Below, piece after piece: positions 1-7,630 of a stretch of 10,675 bases of DNA (position 1 is its first letter; each line of letters begins with the position of its first letter). Under the pieces are notes generated by a model, which saw nothing but the letters and a program-made list of their open reading frames with translations, had not been told where the DNA came from and made no database searches. Location of the stretch: contig JAZGEP010000124.1 of NCBI GenBank assembly GCA_036478815.1, positions 1-10,675 on the forward strand, read 5' to 3'. The stretch comes from DRLZ01 sp036478815 (GTDB taxonomy: Bacteria > Pseudomonadota > Gammaproteobacteria > Methylococcales > DRLZ01). The position numbers and the translations under genes are program-made.

Positions 1-2354
1 AATACTGCTGTGTCGTAGTTCCGCATTGGTATTAGCTTTGCTAATAAAATGACTATGGAACTGTTTTGTGCTCTTAGTTTCTGGATAATGCCATCAATCT
101 CAGTCAAAGTTTGATTGATGGTATCACTCACAACTTCACTTCTTCCCAGGCCTCTGTCCAAATCATTGGTACCGATATGCAGCAACACTATATCAGTAGT
201 GAAATGGTTCAACCACGCTGAAATACTCTCTTCAATTTGATTTGCTTCCCATCCAGAGTGTCCCTCATGATCAAGATCATAATCAAGTAATTCTTCAGAA
301 ACCGTGGTGTGTCTGTAGTTAGGTCTACCTACAAAATCCACATCATATCCTGCACTGTTCAATTGCTGCCAGAGCGAACGTCGATAACTTGGATTGCCCT
401 CAATACTATCCGTGATTGAATCGCCAAGAGGTAAAATTTTCATCGGAGATGGCGCTATAGTTACCGTTTCAGATGCTGATTTAGATCCCAACTGAGACAT
501 CTCTTCATCAGTAAGCGCTGAGTCATAAACACGGATTTCATCAATCGCACCATCAAAGTAACGTCCCCCTTGCATAGATCCAATGGTAAAGCCGTTTCCA
601 GTGTTGTATCCAATACCCTGATTTACAGTCACCGAATTGACCTCGATACCATTGATAAACATCTTCAATGTTTTTGTGTTTGCATCGAAAGAACCTGCAA
701 GATGTTGCCATTGATTGAATTCAAAGCTATTCCTTGATGAAGAGACATGATCCCAGCCTCTACCTACTTTTTTGATATAGAAAATAACAGATCGATTATT
801 TGGTTGGAGGAATAACCCATAGTTATCCCCTTGCGCTGAAACCCACTCCCATCTGCGAGTGGTTTCGTCAGGATTAACCCATGCCGATAAGGTAATTGAT
901 TCGGTTTGCAATGCCTGTGTCGCGTTAGGAAGTGCGACATCCTGAAAAAAACCATTGAAATCCAATGCTGAGCTGAATTGTCCATCGACCCAATTACTCT
1001 CAGACATATTCAAGAGACTTAGGTGATTCCCATGACTGGATTGATCTTTGGCGGTAAGTCCACTGTTTTCATCCAAGGACCAATATGCACTTAGGCCATC
1101 AATGGCAAGTGTTTCAACAACATTGACAATTCGTGTAGCCGTAGAGCTATTACCCGCTGTATCGGTGGCAGTGAAAGTGACTGTATAACTGCCCTCGATC
1201 GCTGTGTTAACAGCAGTTAAAGCATCGTTACTCACACTGATTGACTCATCTGCCTTGTTCTTTGTGCTAGCAGTGGCGCCAGCATCAGTGTATTCAGTAT
1301 CCAGTATTACAGAAGCAGGATTTGTTCCGTTCAGAGTGATCGCTGGTGAAGCTTCATCTGCTTTTAGAGTGATATCTGCCTTTGGAGTTGTTCCAACTTC
1401 TGGGGTGACTTCAGCCTGTGGAATGACATCAGCCTTTGGAGTTACGCCAACTTTTGGGGTGGCATCAGTTTTTGGAGGTACACTAACTTTTGGGGTGGCA
1501 TTAGCTACTGGAATGACATCAGTCTTTGGAGTTACATTAACTTCTGGGGTGACATCAACCGCTGGAGTGACATCAATTTTTGGAGCGACATCAGTTTCTG
1601 AAGTAGGAGTTGAAGGTGTATTGGTAGTTTCCGAATTGAGCGAAAAATTGCTATATTTCTGCCACAGCCTAAATGAAGATGGCCCTCCACTGGTTAAGAT
1701 GCCTGCGTACCATTGTCCACCCTTATTTGGAAGCGGCATGGATTCATTGATCTTATTCCAGCTGCCGGCTCCTGGCGAACGCCAGAACATGTTTACCCGG
1801 TTATTATCAAGAACAAGACGTAAATCAAACTCGTATGTATTATTAGTGCCTGCCCCTATGGAGACCTTAATTTCGTCATCTCCTGGATCATCTCTTAGCT
1901 GGTGGTGAAAGTGATTGACCACGCCCTTGGATTCTCGCAGCATAACCAGATGGGTCGTGTTTGGTGGAGAAATTTCTTCAATGACTAATTTTATATAATT
2001 ATCATCATCATTATAAAGAATTAGCCCACCTTGAACACCTGTGCTAGTGTTTACTTCGGCGTTCACGGAAATATCAACCACACCATTGGTATTGATTTTT
2101 CGCACCAGGATATTGGGACTGGGGTTGGGTCTGTGTTTATAAAGGTGACCACCGTTGGATAATACTTCAAGTCCTTCGGAAGTTATTCGCCATTCTGAAG
2201 GGATCTCACGGATCCATTCCCAGCCACTTTTAAGACCGCCTTTAAAGTTATCAGTAAAGGCAGGGGGTGCCGCTGATGCTGTGGTCATCAACGCGATGTA
2301 AAAAATAAACACAACAGCGAATTTAGAAAAAATAATAAAAAATAGTTTGATCAT
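1..2354 (-). CDS. Secreted multidomain SGNH (CE3-like) esterase with LamG domain, partial (C-terminus beyond left edge)
   Basis: The minus-strand frame stays open from 2381 to the left edge. Numbering from the ATG at 2354: residues 1-28 are a hydrophobic signal peptide ending in TTASA. Residues ~29-245 look like a concanavalin-like/DUF1349-type sheet domain. Residues 257-334 are 13 hexapeptides of TPK-V/A-D-V type, a probable linker. Residues ~335-415 resemble an Ig-like DUF5011 domain (ends FTATDTAGNSSTA). Residues ~420-620 form a LamG jellyroll (AYWSLDE, WQHLAGSFD, FDGAIDEIRVYD). From ~637 an SGNH hydrolase begins, with nucleophile motif GDSITDS at 644-650, SYRRSLW, HEGHSGW and GTND at 728-731. 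These blocks resemble CE3 acetylxylan esterases, so deacetylation of an extracellular polysaccharide is inferred. The distal Asp-His block lies outside the window. An in-frame ATG at 2381 is an alternative start; neither has a clear Shine-Dalgarno. The esterase fold is secure, the substrate is not. Confidence 0.88.
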   Translation of the reverse strand, partial: MIKLFFIIFSKFAVVFIFYIALMTTASAAPPAFTDNFKGGLKSGWEWIREIPSEWRITSEGLEVLSNGGHLYKHRPNPSPNILVRKINTNGVVDISVNAEVNTSTGVQGGLILYNDDDNYIKLVIEEISPPNTTHLVMLRESKGVVNHFHHQLRDDPGDDEIKVSIGAGTNNTYEFDLRLVLDNNRVNMFWRSPGAGSWNKINESMPLPNKGGQWYAGILTSGGPSSFRLWQKYSNFSLNSETTNTPSTPTSETDVAPKIDVTPAVDVTPEVNVTPKTDVIPVANATPKVSVPPKTDATPKVGVTPKADVIPQAEVTPEVGTTPKADITLKADEASPAITLNGTNPASVILDTEYTDAGATASTKNKADESISVSNDALTAVNTAIEGSYTVTFTATDTAGNSSTATRIVNVVETLAIDGLSAYWSLDENSGLTAKDQSSHGNHLSLLNMSESNWVDGQFSSALDFNGFFQDVALPNATQALQTESITLSAWVNPDETTRRWEWVSAQGDNYGLFLQPNNRSVIFYIKKVGRGWDHVSSSRNSFEFNQWQHLAGSFDANTKTLKMFINGIEVNSVTVNQGIGYNTGNGFTIGSMQGGRYFDGAIDEIRVYDSALTDEEMSQLGSKSASETVTIAPSPMKILPLGDSITDSIEGNPSYRRSLWQQLNSAGYDVDFVGRPNYRHTTVSEELLDYDLDHEGHSGWEANQIEESISAWLNHFTTDIVLLHIGTNDLDRGLGRSEVVSDTINQTLTEIDGIIQKLRAQNSSIVILLAKLIPMRNYDTAV
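1353..1586 (-). repeat. 18-bp coding tandem repeat (13 hexapeptide units)
   Basis: Thirteen consecutive degenerate 18-base units encode hexapeptides such as TPEVNV, TPKTDV and TPKVGV within the SGNH/LamG protein. The Pro at position 2 is kept in nearly every unit except the last copies, while the third codon positions vary, which suggests selection on the peptide. It probably forms an extended, possibly glycosylated linker between the N-terminal sheet domain and the Ig-like domain. The same stretch gives a spurious repetitive open frame on the plus strand. Confidence 0.85.
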
Positions 2355-2381
2355 AGGTATATTTTGTTTTGATGTAATCAT

Positions 2382-2697
2382 TAATATAAGAAGAAATTGA
2401 GATATAAGATGCCGAAACAGAAAGCCATTTTTTTAATGAAACATACATAGCATTCAATTGGTTATGGGTGTCATGAGGGTAATTAAGTTGATGGATATTA
2501 CCTCGCTCTCAGTGCAAAGTAATAGTTTTTAGAATCAAGTGATGATGAAACCGCCAATCATAAAATTGTAACTGATTGGTTTTAAAAGTATTTGTGGTTA
2601 AGCAGGCGTAATGCTTAGACCCATTGATACCATGAGAAAATACCTCAGAATTTGTAAGGTTTTCCGCTTAAACTCAAAGAGTGGATGTTAGTTTTTA
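2382..2697. other. Intergenic region without recognisable gene
   Basis: This A+T-rich stretch lies upstream of the secreted esterase gene and presumably carries its promoter, but no convincing -35/-10 pair was found. A small palindrome (7-bp arms 2554-2560 and 2573-2579, followed by TTTT on the plus strand) is present, but no plus-strand gene ends near it. No open frame of believable length was seen. Confidence 0.5.
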
Positions 2698-2773
2698 GGG
2701 GCTGGAAACAAATAATCATCCAATATTGGACAAAAAGACCAGCAATATTGGATGATTATTTGTTTCCAGCTCC
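2698..2773. repeat. Long perfect inverted repeat (28-bp arms, 14-nt loop)
   Basis: Bases 2701-2728 are exactly the reverse complement of 2743-2770, separated by a 14-base spacer. Three more outer pairs (one G-U as RNA) extend the stem to about 31 bp. No T-run follows on either side, so it is not a standard intrinsic terminator. A perfect long stem with a short loop fits a MITE-like palindromic element or a recently made palindrome. No target-site duplication is obvious. Confidence 0.85.
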
Positions 2774-2963
2774 CTTAGGATGAATTTGCTTGAATGTGAA
2801 GCTTCAAGATAAGTAAGTTGTCAATAAATAACGATGTAGAAGTTGTTGATTGGAAGTTAATGATATTTTACAATCATATATAGAATGTAATTAAATGTCA
2901 AATAAACGTAAGAGAAATGGGTCAAGTCTTTGTTTTTGATGTTATCCTGAGTGATCTTGCTTT
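2774..2963. other. Intergenic remainder, nothing recognised
   Basis: A+T-rich sequence between the palindrome and the SulP remnant. No open frame, repeat or promoter that I can defend was seen. It may be further decayed permease sequence, but no SulP-like peptide could be read here. Confidence 0.4.
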
Positions 2964-3215
2964 CCATCGGTTATAATTGCAGCGATGGGTGTCGGATCAA
3001 CTGATAAAGTGCGACTGGTTTCTAGTAACGCATAATTGCTGGTGGCAAAATACTTGCGTACAATCCAACCTGGGCCAGCAAGGCATAGACTATTCTCTGT
3101 GGCACCAGCAGGAGCGCTGTGATAATACCTGCGATCAGGTCAGGTCACTGCTAAAATCAGTGCGCTGGTAATTTAGCATCCAATCGAGGATGGGAAATAA
3201 TGCTGTCAGGCGCGA
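2964..3215 (-). pseudogene. SulP-family sulfate permease remnant (N-terminal fragment, frameshifted)
   Basis: Read on the minus strand, three adjacent frames give consecutive pieces of the conserved N-terminus of SulP sulfate/anion permeases: FPILDWMLNYQRTDF, then DLIAGIITALLLVPQ followed by YALLAQVGLYASILPP, then SRTLSVDPTPIAAIIT. The order and spacing match the family's usual DLIAGI...LVPQ...YALLAGLPP.VGLYAS..P...SRTLSVGP signature. Visible damage is a 5-base tandem duplication (3137-3146) that shifts the frame before DLIAG, an in-frame loss of the GLPP residues near 3075, and a stop with a frame change near 3022. No transmembrane remainder or STAS domain follows. The fragment lies just downstream of the Hsp70 gene. 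The plus-strand 64-codon frame here is a shadow. Confidence 0.82.
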
Positions 3216-3251
3216 GCCAAGCGTGAGTTTATTTGATGATACATCATCAAT

Positions 3252-4979
3252 TCAGGTTTCGAGATAAGACAATATATTTTCCAGTTTTTCTGTTGTCTGA
3301 GCCAGCTGTTTCTCATCTTGCTCGATTTCAGCAGTTTCGATGATTTTCAGCAAGCTTTCAATTGTCTTGATATCGTTTTCAGAGGCATGTTGTTTGGCAT
3401 TGTCGATTCGATGCCGCCATTTTGATTGTTCGATTAAATCAGTGTCTGTTTGAACGTTTCCGGCCAACGCATTTAGTTTTTGTTGTGCGCTTTCAATTTG
3501 CTCACTGTCTAGTCTTGGACATGCATTCTGAATGGTAATGGTTTTGCTCAATCCGGTTTCTTTTTCTGTAGCTTTAATTGTTAACAAGCCATTTCGATCC
3601 AGAGAGAATTCAACGATTACTGGATTTTTATAGCGTACTTTACGTAAACCTTCGATTTTGAATTCGCCGATTAAGGTGTTGTTTAATGCGTTGTCATCTT
3701 CACCTTGATAAATTTTTAAATCAACATATTGTTGACGATCTTCTGCGGTAAAAAACAGTTCGCTACGAGTAACAGGAATCGGGGTGTTACGTTTGATAAC
3801 CGGATAAAACAAAGCTGGATAAGGCATGCCATCCAGCTCGCCAATAATCCGGGTGCCGAAGCTATACGGTGTAATATCCACCAGTACTGCCGAGACTGAA
3901 TCACCAGCGATCATTGCTGCCTGAATCGCTGCGCCTTGCACCACACTCAAGTCAGGATGCAGGCCGCCTTTGGACTCTAATCCGGTTTCTGCAGCTAACA
4001 TTTGGCTGACCAGTGGCGTTCGCGTTGCACCTCCAACCAGTAGAATTTCATCAATATCAGCAATATTCAGGTCTGCGCTTTTTAGCGCAATCTGGGCTGT
4101 ATCCAGAATGGCTTGCATATACGGCATGATCGCTTGTTCGTATTGATCGCGCGATAACTCCATTGACAAGTTGTACGGTATTCCATTGTCAGACAACAAA
4201 AATTCTTCTTCTATCTTTACAAAAGGTTGTGAAGAGAGTAGTTGTTTTGCTTCGATCGCTGCTCGCCAGAGCTTTGCGCGTATTGCTGTGCTCTCCTCCA
4301 TTTGCGTCACATCAACAGCGATTTCCTGGTTGATATGTTGATTGATGAGCTTGATGATTTTCTCGTCAAAATCATCTCCACCAAGTTGGGTATTGCCGTA
4401 GTTGGCAAGCACTTCCACAACACCATCCTGAATATTAACAATTGAGATATCCAATGTGCCACCACCTACATCACACACCAGAGCACGTTTAGTCCCTTGA
4501 AACTTGGGATCATAAGACAAGGCTGCAGCTGTAGGTTCATTAATTAACCGCACTACCTCGAGCCCAGCTATCTGTCCTGCCTCAACTGTTGCCTGGCGTT
4601 GAGTTTCATTAAAATAAGCGGGGACGGTAATCACCGCTTTGTTGATGGTTTTTCCTAGATAGCGTTCTGCGTTACTTTTCAACTGACGCAATAACATTGC
4701 TGAAATTTCTTGTGGCGTGAATAACTGCCCAGCCATCTCCACCTGATCAGTGCCACCCATTTTGCGCTTGATTGATTTGATGGTTCGCTCAGGATAAACG
4801 TGATATTGATTGCGAGCAGCTTCACCAACTAACAGCTCACCATCCAGACTAAGTCCAACAAAAGACGGCAACATGTGTTGATTATTAGCATCGCTAATAA
4901 CCACCAGGTTTCCATTTTCAACAATTGCGACTTCGGAATTAGTGGTTCCCAGATCAATTCCTACTATTGGTTCAGACAT
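3252..4979 (-). CDS. HscC-like Hsp70 family chaperone
   Basis: A complete 575-residue Hsp70. The actin-like ATPase domain shows phosphate-1 GIDLGTTNS (7-15), the catalytic-Lys segment SIKRKMG (69-75), VITVPAYF (116-123), INEPTAAALSY (146-156), phosphate-2 DVGGGTLDIS (170-179), GNTQLGGDDFD (195-205) and the adenosine motif LVGGATRTPLV (314-324). The linker/substrate-domain junction is VLVDITPYSFG (365-375), then a beta-sandwich domain (~380-490) and a short helical lid (~490-575). It is shorter than DnaK (about 640) and closer to HscC (about 556); the FYPVIKRNTPIPVTR and KIYQGED segments look HscC-like. Cytosolic ATP-driven protein folding is expected. AGGA at 4989-4992 lies nine bases before the ATG. 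No J-domain or GrpE partner gene is adjacent, and no sigma-32 promoter was recognised. Confidence 0.95.
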   Translation of the reverse strand: MSEPIVGIDLGTTNSEVAIVENGNLVVISDANNQHMLPSFVGLSLDGELLVGEAARNQYHVYPERTIKSIKRKMGGTDQVEMAGQLFTPQEISAMLLRQLKSNAERYLGKTINKAVITVPAYFNETQRQATVEAGQIAGLEVVRLINEPTAAALSYDPKFQGTKRALVCDVGGGTLDISIVNIQDGVVEVLANYGNTQLGGDDFDEKIIKLINQHINQEIAVDVTQMEESTAIRAKLWRAAIEAKQLLSSQPFVKIEEEFLLSDNGIPYNLSMELSRDQYEQAIMPYMQAILDTAQIALKSADLNIADIDEILLVGGATRTPLVSQMLAAETGLESKGGLHPDLSVVQGAAIQAAMIAGDSVSAVLVDITPYSFGTRIIGELDGMPYPALFYPVIKRNTPIPVTRSELFFTAEDRQQYVDLKIYQGEDDNALNNTLIGEFKIEGLRKVRYKNPVIVEFSLDRNGLLTIKATEKETGLSKTITIQNACPRLDSEQIESAQQKLNALAGNVQTDTDLIEQSKWRHRIDNAKQHASENDIKTIESLLKIIETAEIEQDEKQLAQTTEKLENILSYLET

Positions 4980-5026
4980 AACGCTCTATCCTGTTGACTG
5001 TGAATTTTGATACCCGAAATGTTTGA
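4980..5026 (-). promoter_or_regulatory. 5' leader of the Hsp70 gene with Shine-Dalgarno
   Basis: On the minus strand AGGA (4989-4992) precedes the ATG at 4979 by nine bases, which supports that start. A -35/-10 pair could not be assigned with confidence. The repeat fragment at 5027 begins within 50 bases, so the native promoter may be partly replaced by repeat sequence. Confidence 0.5.
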
Positions 5027-5053
5027 TTATTCCATGCACGTTTCTAAGGAGCG
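5027..5053 (+). repeat. Solo terminal fragment of MITE family B
   Basis: The segment TTATTCCATGCACGT followed by TTCTAAGGAGC closely matches the right end of the hairpin element at 7631-7805, differing mainly at two bases in the CC/TT position and near the tip. The rest of that element is absent on the left, where the Hsp70 leader begins, so this is a truncated copy. Confidence 0.75.
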
Positions 5054-5161
5054 AGAATTTAATAACTTCCTGATTTAACGAGAATGAGGGTTCTTGATCT
5101 GGTAGAGGGCGGCCAAATTAAGCTTTTCTATAGTAGATTCTTTATTCTCGGGCAGCCTCTT
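5048..5161 (-). repeat. Degenerate copy of MITE family C
   Basis: The reverse complement of 5109-5160 matches the left ~52 bases of the element at 7811-7974 at roughly four of five positions, including GAGGCTG-CCGAGAA, an ACTA..GAAAAGCT block and AATTTGGCC. The opposite end (AGGAG then CGAGAA at 5049-5059) looks like the same terminal repeat with about six bases deleted. The copy is about 114 bases, shorter than the 164-base copy, and directly abuts the family B fragment, as in the second locus. Confidence 0.68.
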
Positions 5162-5198
5162 GGCAGACTGAAGTTGGTATACGAATTAGACACTACTA

Positions 5199-5213
5199 TG
5201 TGAATAGTTCACA
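5199..5213. promoter_or_regulatory. Perfect small palindrome, operator-like
   Basis: TGTGAATAGTTCACA has 6-base perfect arms about 200 bases upstream of the haloperoxidase start. It resembles a CRP/FNR-type half-site pair but has a 5-base rather than 6-base spacer between TGTGA and TCACA, so binding by a CRP-type regulator is only a guess. Confidence 0.3.
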
Positions 5214-5260
5214 GATTTTAAAATTTGCAGCGGCTATATTACCTGAAAGATTGAGAGGTT

Positions 5261-5326
5261 GCCTGGTTAAAAATAAATCGGCTACTTTTAATGCTTTTCG
5301 CTACGAGTAATTTTAACCAGACAGGC
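5261..5326. repeat. Inverted repeat upstream of haloperoxidase
   Basis: CTGGTTAAAA (5263-5272) is exactly complementary to TTTTAACCAG (5311-5320), with outer GCC/GGC partners offset by a short bulge. The 38-base interior contains a weaker TCG/CTAC pairing. No T-run follows, so a terminator is unlikely. It may be another small palindromic element or a leader hairpin for the downstream gene. Confidence 0.55.
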
Positions 5327-5400
5327 TTTGATATCTAACTATCGATATCCAATCTTTTAAATAGTTCCAAAACTTTATTATCTATTTCTTAATCACATCA

Positions 5401-5405
5401 GGAAA
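5401..5405 (+). promoter_or_regulatory. Ribosome binding site of haloperoxidase gene
   Basis: GGAAA (preceded by A at 5400) lies five to six bases before the ATG at 5411. It is an acceptable Shine-Dalgarno that supports this start over downstream Met codons. Confidence 0.6.
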
Positions 5406-5410
5406 CACAA

Positions 5411-7480
5411 ATGAAAAAGCTTAAATATTCCAAACCCGACCCTGCAGGAAGTGAACGTACTATTTTAGCCAAACAGCAACGTGATCTGGCAACTGAAATA
5501 TCCAGACTGCACCCGCAAGCACAAACTCAGGCAAACGGAGAAGAAGGCGATCATGGGCCTGAATATCCGGCAAACTTCACCAAAGGTCTTGCGCATGATA
5601 ATAATGGATTACTCGAATATCCAGAGGATTACTGGGCATTTGTTGAGGCCATCAATTCCTCAGACCGAACACTGTTTGATACACATGTTCAGTCAGCTGA
5701 GGATCGGGGCAAAACGTTTGCCTGTAAGATCAATAAGCAAGACACCAAATGGCGTGGATGGGAGAGCCCTCGTGCCGGGCATGCTTACGAACTTGAGGGG
5801 CCGGATTCTGGTGCCCTGGGTATGGCTCCCGCTCCGCGTGTAGGATCGAGCGAGTTGGCGGCAGAAATGGCTGAAGTTTATGCGCTGGCTATTTTACGCG
5901 ATGTTCCGTTCACAGAAATAGAGAAGGGCGGTGATAGCAAATTATGTGAACCAAGTGGAAAATCACTGTTATCCAGTAAAAAGTTAGCCAATCTTATCGC
6001 CGATATGCCGTTTTATGACGGTAATGACATCACTTCATCAACGCCATTACAAACCGATAAATCCGGGTTTAATGCATTTGAACGCAACAGACGTGAGGCG
6101 CGCACCGGCACATTAACCGGTAATCTAACTCCCCAGAATTTATTTCGTGGTTCTGGTGGTGCGCAGATTGGTCCGTTTATTTCGCAATTTTTATTGGCAG
6201 GCACAAACAGTTTGCTCGGCGGAACAGGTGGAGCACCTGGATTTCCAGGCATTAATGCCAACTTTGATGCTGAAGACGGGTTTATCCCTTATGGTGCACA
6301 AATCATCGATCAACGTGTTATCACTCATAAAAACTGTCTTGACCACATGACCGACTGGGCTTCGTGGCTTGATGTTCAAAACGGAGCAGATTTAAAATCA
6401 GGCAATTTGTTTGAAACAAAAAAACGCTTCATCACCACGCCACGAGATCTTGCAACCTATGTCCATTTCGATGCGTTATATCAGGCTTATTTGAATGCTT
6501 GCCTGATACTACTTTCTACAGGAACACCTACATCGAGAGGCTTTCCTGAAAAAAGCCTGAGTGGAAAACGTGATGCGTTTGCAACATTCGGTGGACCACA
6601 TATATTGACACTGGTCACTGAAGTTGCCACTCGATGTTTGAAAGCGGTACGCAGACAAAAATTTAATTACCACCGCCGAGGTCGACCAGAGGCCATGGGC
6701 GGTCGTTTATCACTAGTGTGTGCTGGATCTGCAGATGCACTTGGGTGTTCAAGTGCTGCTTTCGAAAAGATGTACAACGAAATTCCTCAACAATTACGCC
6801 ACGCTATTATCAAGCATAATCTGGATCAAAACGATAACATGGCTGCTATGCGTTTAGTGAAATGTAAGAATGGCGTAATGGCACCCTGTGGCATTAATCC
6901 AGATGATTTTAAAAATTTCAATTTATTGCTACCCATGGCATTCCCCGAAGGCTCTCCCATGCATCCGGCCTACGGCGCTGGTCATGCTACTGTTGCGGGT
7001 GGTTGTGTCACTATGTTGAAAGCCTTCTTTGAAATGTATGAAGACTGCGATAGCGGCAAGCTGCGCGCGCTTAAACTAGGGGACAAGGACTATTTTGTGC
7101 CAAATAGTAATGGTACTAAGTTGAAAAATGTCGCCGATGTACCACTGACAATCCAGGACGAACTGGACAAGTTGGCGGCAAATATATCAATTGGCCGCAA
7201 TATGGCAGGTGTACATTTTTATTCCGATTATTACGATTCATTGCGAATGGGAGAGCGCGTGGCTGTCGGGATTCTTCTCGAACAATGTCCGACTTATGGC
7301 GATGAAGTTGAAATGACTTTTGACAGTTTCGATGGTGATCGTATCAATATTTACGGTGAAGCTGGAAGCTGTCCATCATTATCAATCATAGATAAACAAG
7401 GTGTCGCTGTATCACCACAAGATTGGTGGCTAAGACATACCATGGGTCAGGAGTTGAGCCAGGATCTATCGTGTTGTTAA
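5411..7480 (+). CDS. Vanadium-dependent haloperoxidase (algal bromoperoxidase-like)
   Basis: A complete 689-residue member of the vanadium haloperoxidase/PAP2-type acid phosphatase superfamily, which uses vanadate and H2O2 to oxidise halides to hypohalous species. The vanadate pocket is readable: K417 and R425 in KFNYHRRGRPE (the eight-residue spacing of Corallina K398/R406), H518 in MHPAYGAGH, G524-H525 (the axial-side acid-base His), and R596/H602 in GRNMAGVH (as R545/H551). R414 and H518 correspond to positions associated with bromoperoxidases rather than fungal chloroperoxidases. The usual Ser before Gly-His is Ala523. The region 120-345 matches the long helical N-terminal half of algal enzymes. 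About 65 residues follow the last ligand helix, ending in a Cys-Cys. No signal peptide is evident, so it is probably cytosolic or exported by another route. Halide specificity is inferred. The gene stands alone between repeat clusters. Confidence 0.93.
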   Translation: MKKLKYSKPDPAGSERTILAKQQRDLATEISRLHPQAQTQANGEEGDHGPEYPANFTKGLAHDNNGLLEYPEDYWAFVEAINSSDRTLFDTHVQSAEDRGKTFACKINKQDTKWRGWESPRAGHAYELEGPDSGALGMAPAPRVGSSELAAEMAEVYALAILRDVPFTEIEKGGDSKLCEPSGKSLLSSKKLANLIADMPFYDGNDITSSTPLQTDKSGFNAFERNRREARTGTLTGNLTPQNLFRGSGGAQIGPFISQFLLAGTNSLLGGTGGAPGFPGINANFDAEDGFIPYGAQIIDQRVITHKNCLDHMTDWASWLDVQNGADLKSGNLFETKKRFITTPRDLATYVHFDALYQAYLNACLILLSTGTPTSRGFPEKSLSGKRDAFATFGGPHILTLVTEVATRCLKAVRRQKFNYHRRGRPEAMGGRLSLVCAGSADALGCSSAAFEKMYNEIPQQLRHAIIKHNLDQNDNMAAMRLVKCKNGVMAPCGINPDDFKNFNLLLPMAFPEGSPMHPAYGAGHATVAGGCVTMLKAFFEMYEDCDSGKLRALKLGDKDYFVPNSNGTKLKNVADVPLTIQDELDKLAANISIGRNMAGVHFYSDYYDSLRMGERVAVGILLEQCPTYGDEVEMTFDSFDGDRINIYGEAGSCPSLSIIDKQGVAVSPQDWWLRHTMGQELSQDLSCC

Positions 7481-7506
7481 TGGTAACTCAGCGCAATTCG
7501 TAGTTA

Positions 7507-7607
7507 CAGATTGCCCTCTATTTTGTCCAATAGTTGTGTTGAAAGTGCACATTGATACCTATAAACTGTGTGCTTTAGCCTTGCTCCCCTCTATGAGGGG
7601 CAATCTG
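7507..7607. repeat. Inverted repeat A downstream of haloperoxidase
   Basis: CAGATTGCCCTC (7507-7518) pairs with GAGGGGCAATCTG (7595-7607) with a one-base bulge. Flanking GTAGTTA and GCGGTTAC continue weak complementarity. Inside lie a perfect 6-bp hairpin CCCCTC-TAT-GAGGGG (7586-7600) and a bulged AAAGTGCACA/TGTGTGCTTT pairing. It could contribute to ending the haloperoxidase transcript, but no T-run follows; it also resembles a small mobile palindromic element. Confidence 0.5.
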
Positions 7608-7630
7608 AGCGGTTACGGATATACTGAATA

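Noticed and set aside
1204..1908. Plus-strand repetitive open frame of 234 codons
   Set aside because: It is the antisense of the TP-repeat and N-terminal domain of the secreted esterase; its repeats mirror the 18-base units and it has no homology signal or RBS.
2554..2583. Possible intrinsic terminator (7-bp stem followed by TTTT)
   Set aside because: The stem is weak, the loop is 12 bases, and no plus-strand gene ends upstream of it.
2977..3171. Plus-strand 64-codon open frame
   Set aside because: The opposite strand reads as a SulP permease remnant, which explains the composition; the plus-strand peptide has no recognisable features.
3233..3250. Palindrome TTGATGAT-AC-ATCATCAA just after the Hsp70 stop as a terminator
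   Set aside because: The stem is A+T-rich and no T-run follows in the direction of transcription, so termination is not supported.
5199..5213. Bona fide CRP site for the haloperoxidase
   Set aside because: The half-sites are one base too close compared with the CRP consensus, and no promoter could be placed at a suitable distance; kept only as a low-confidence palindrome.
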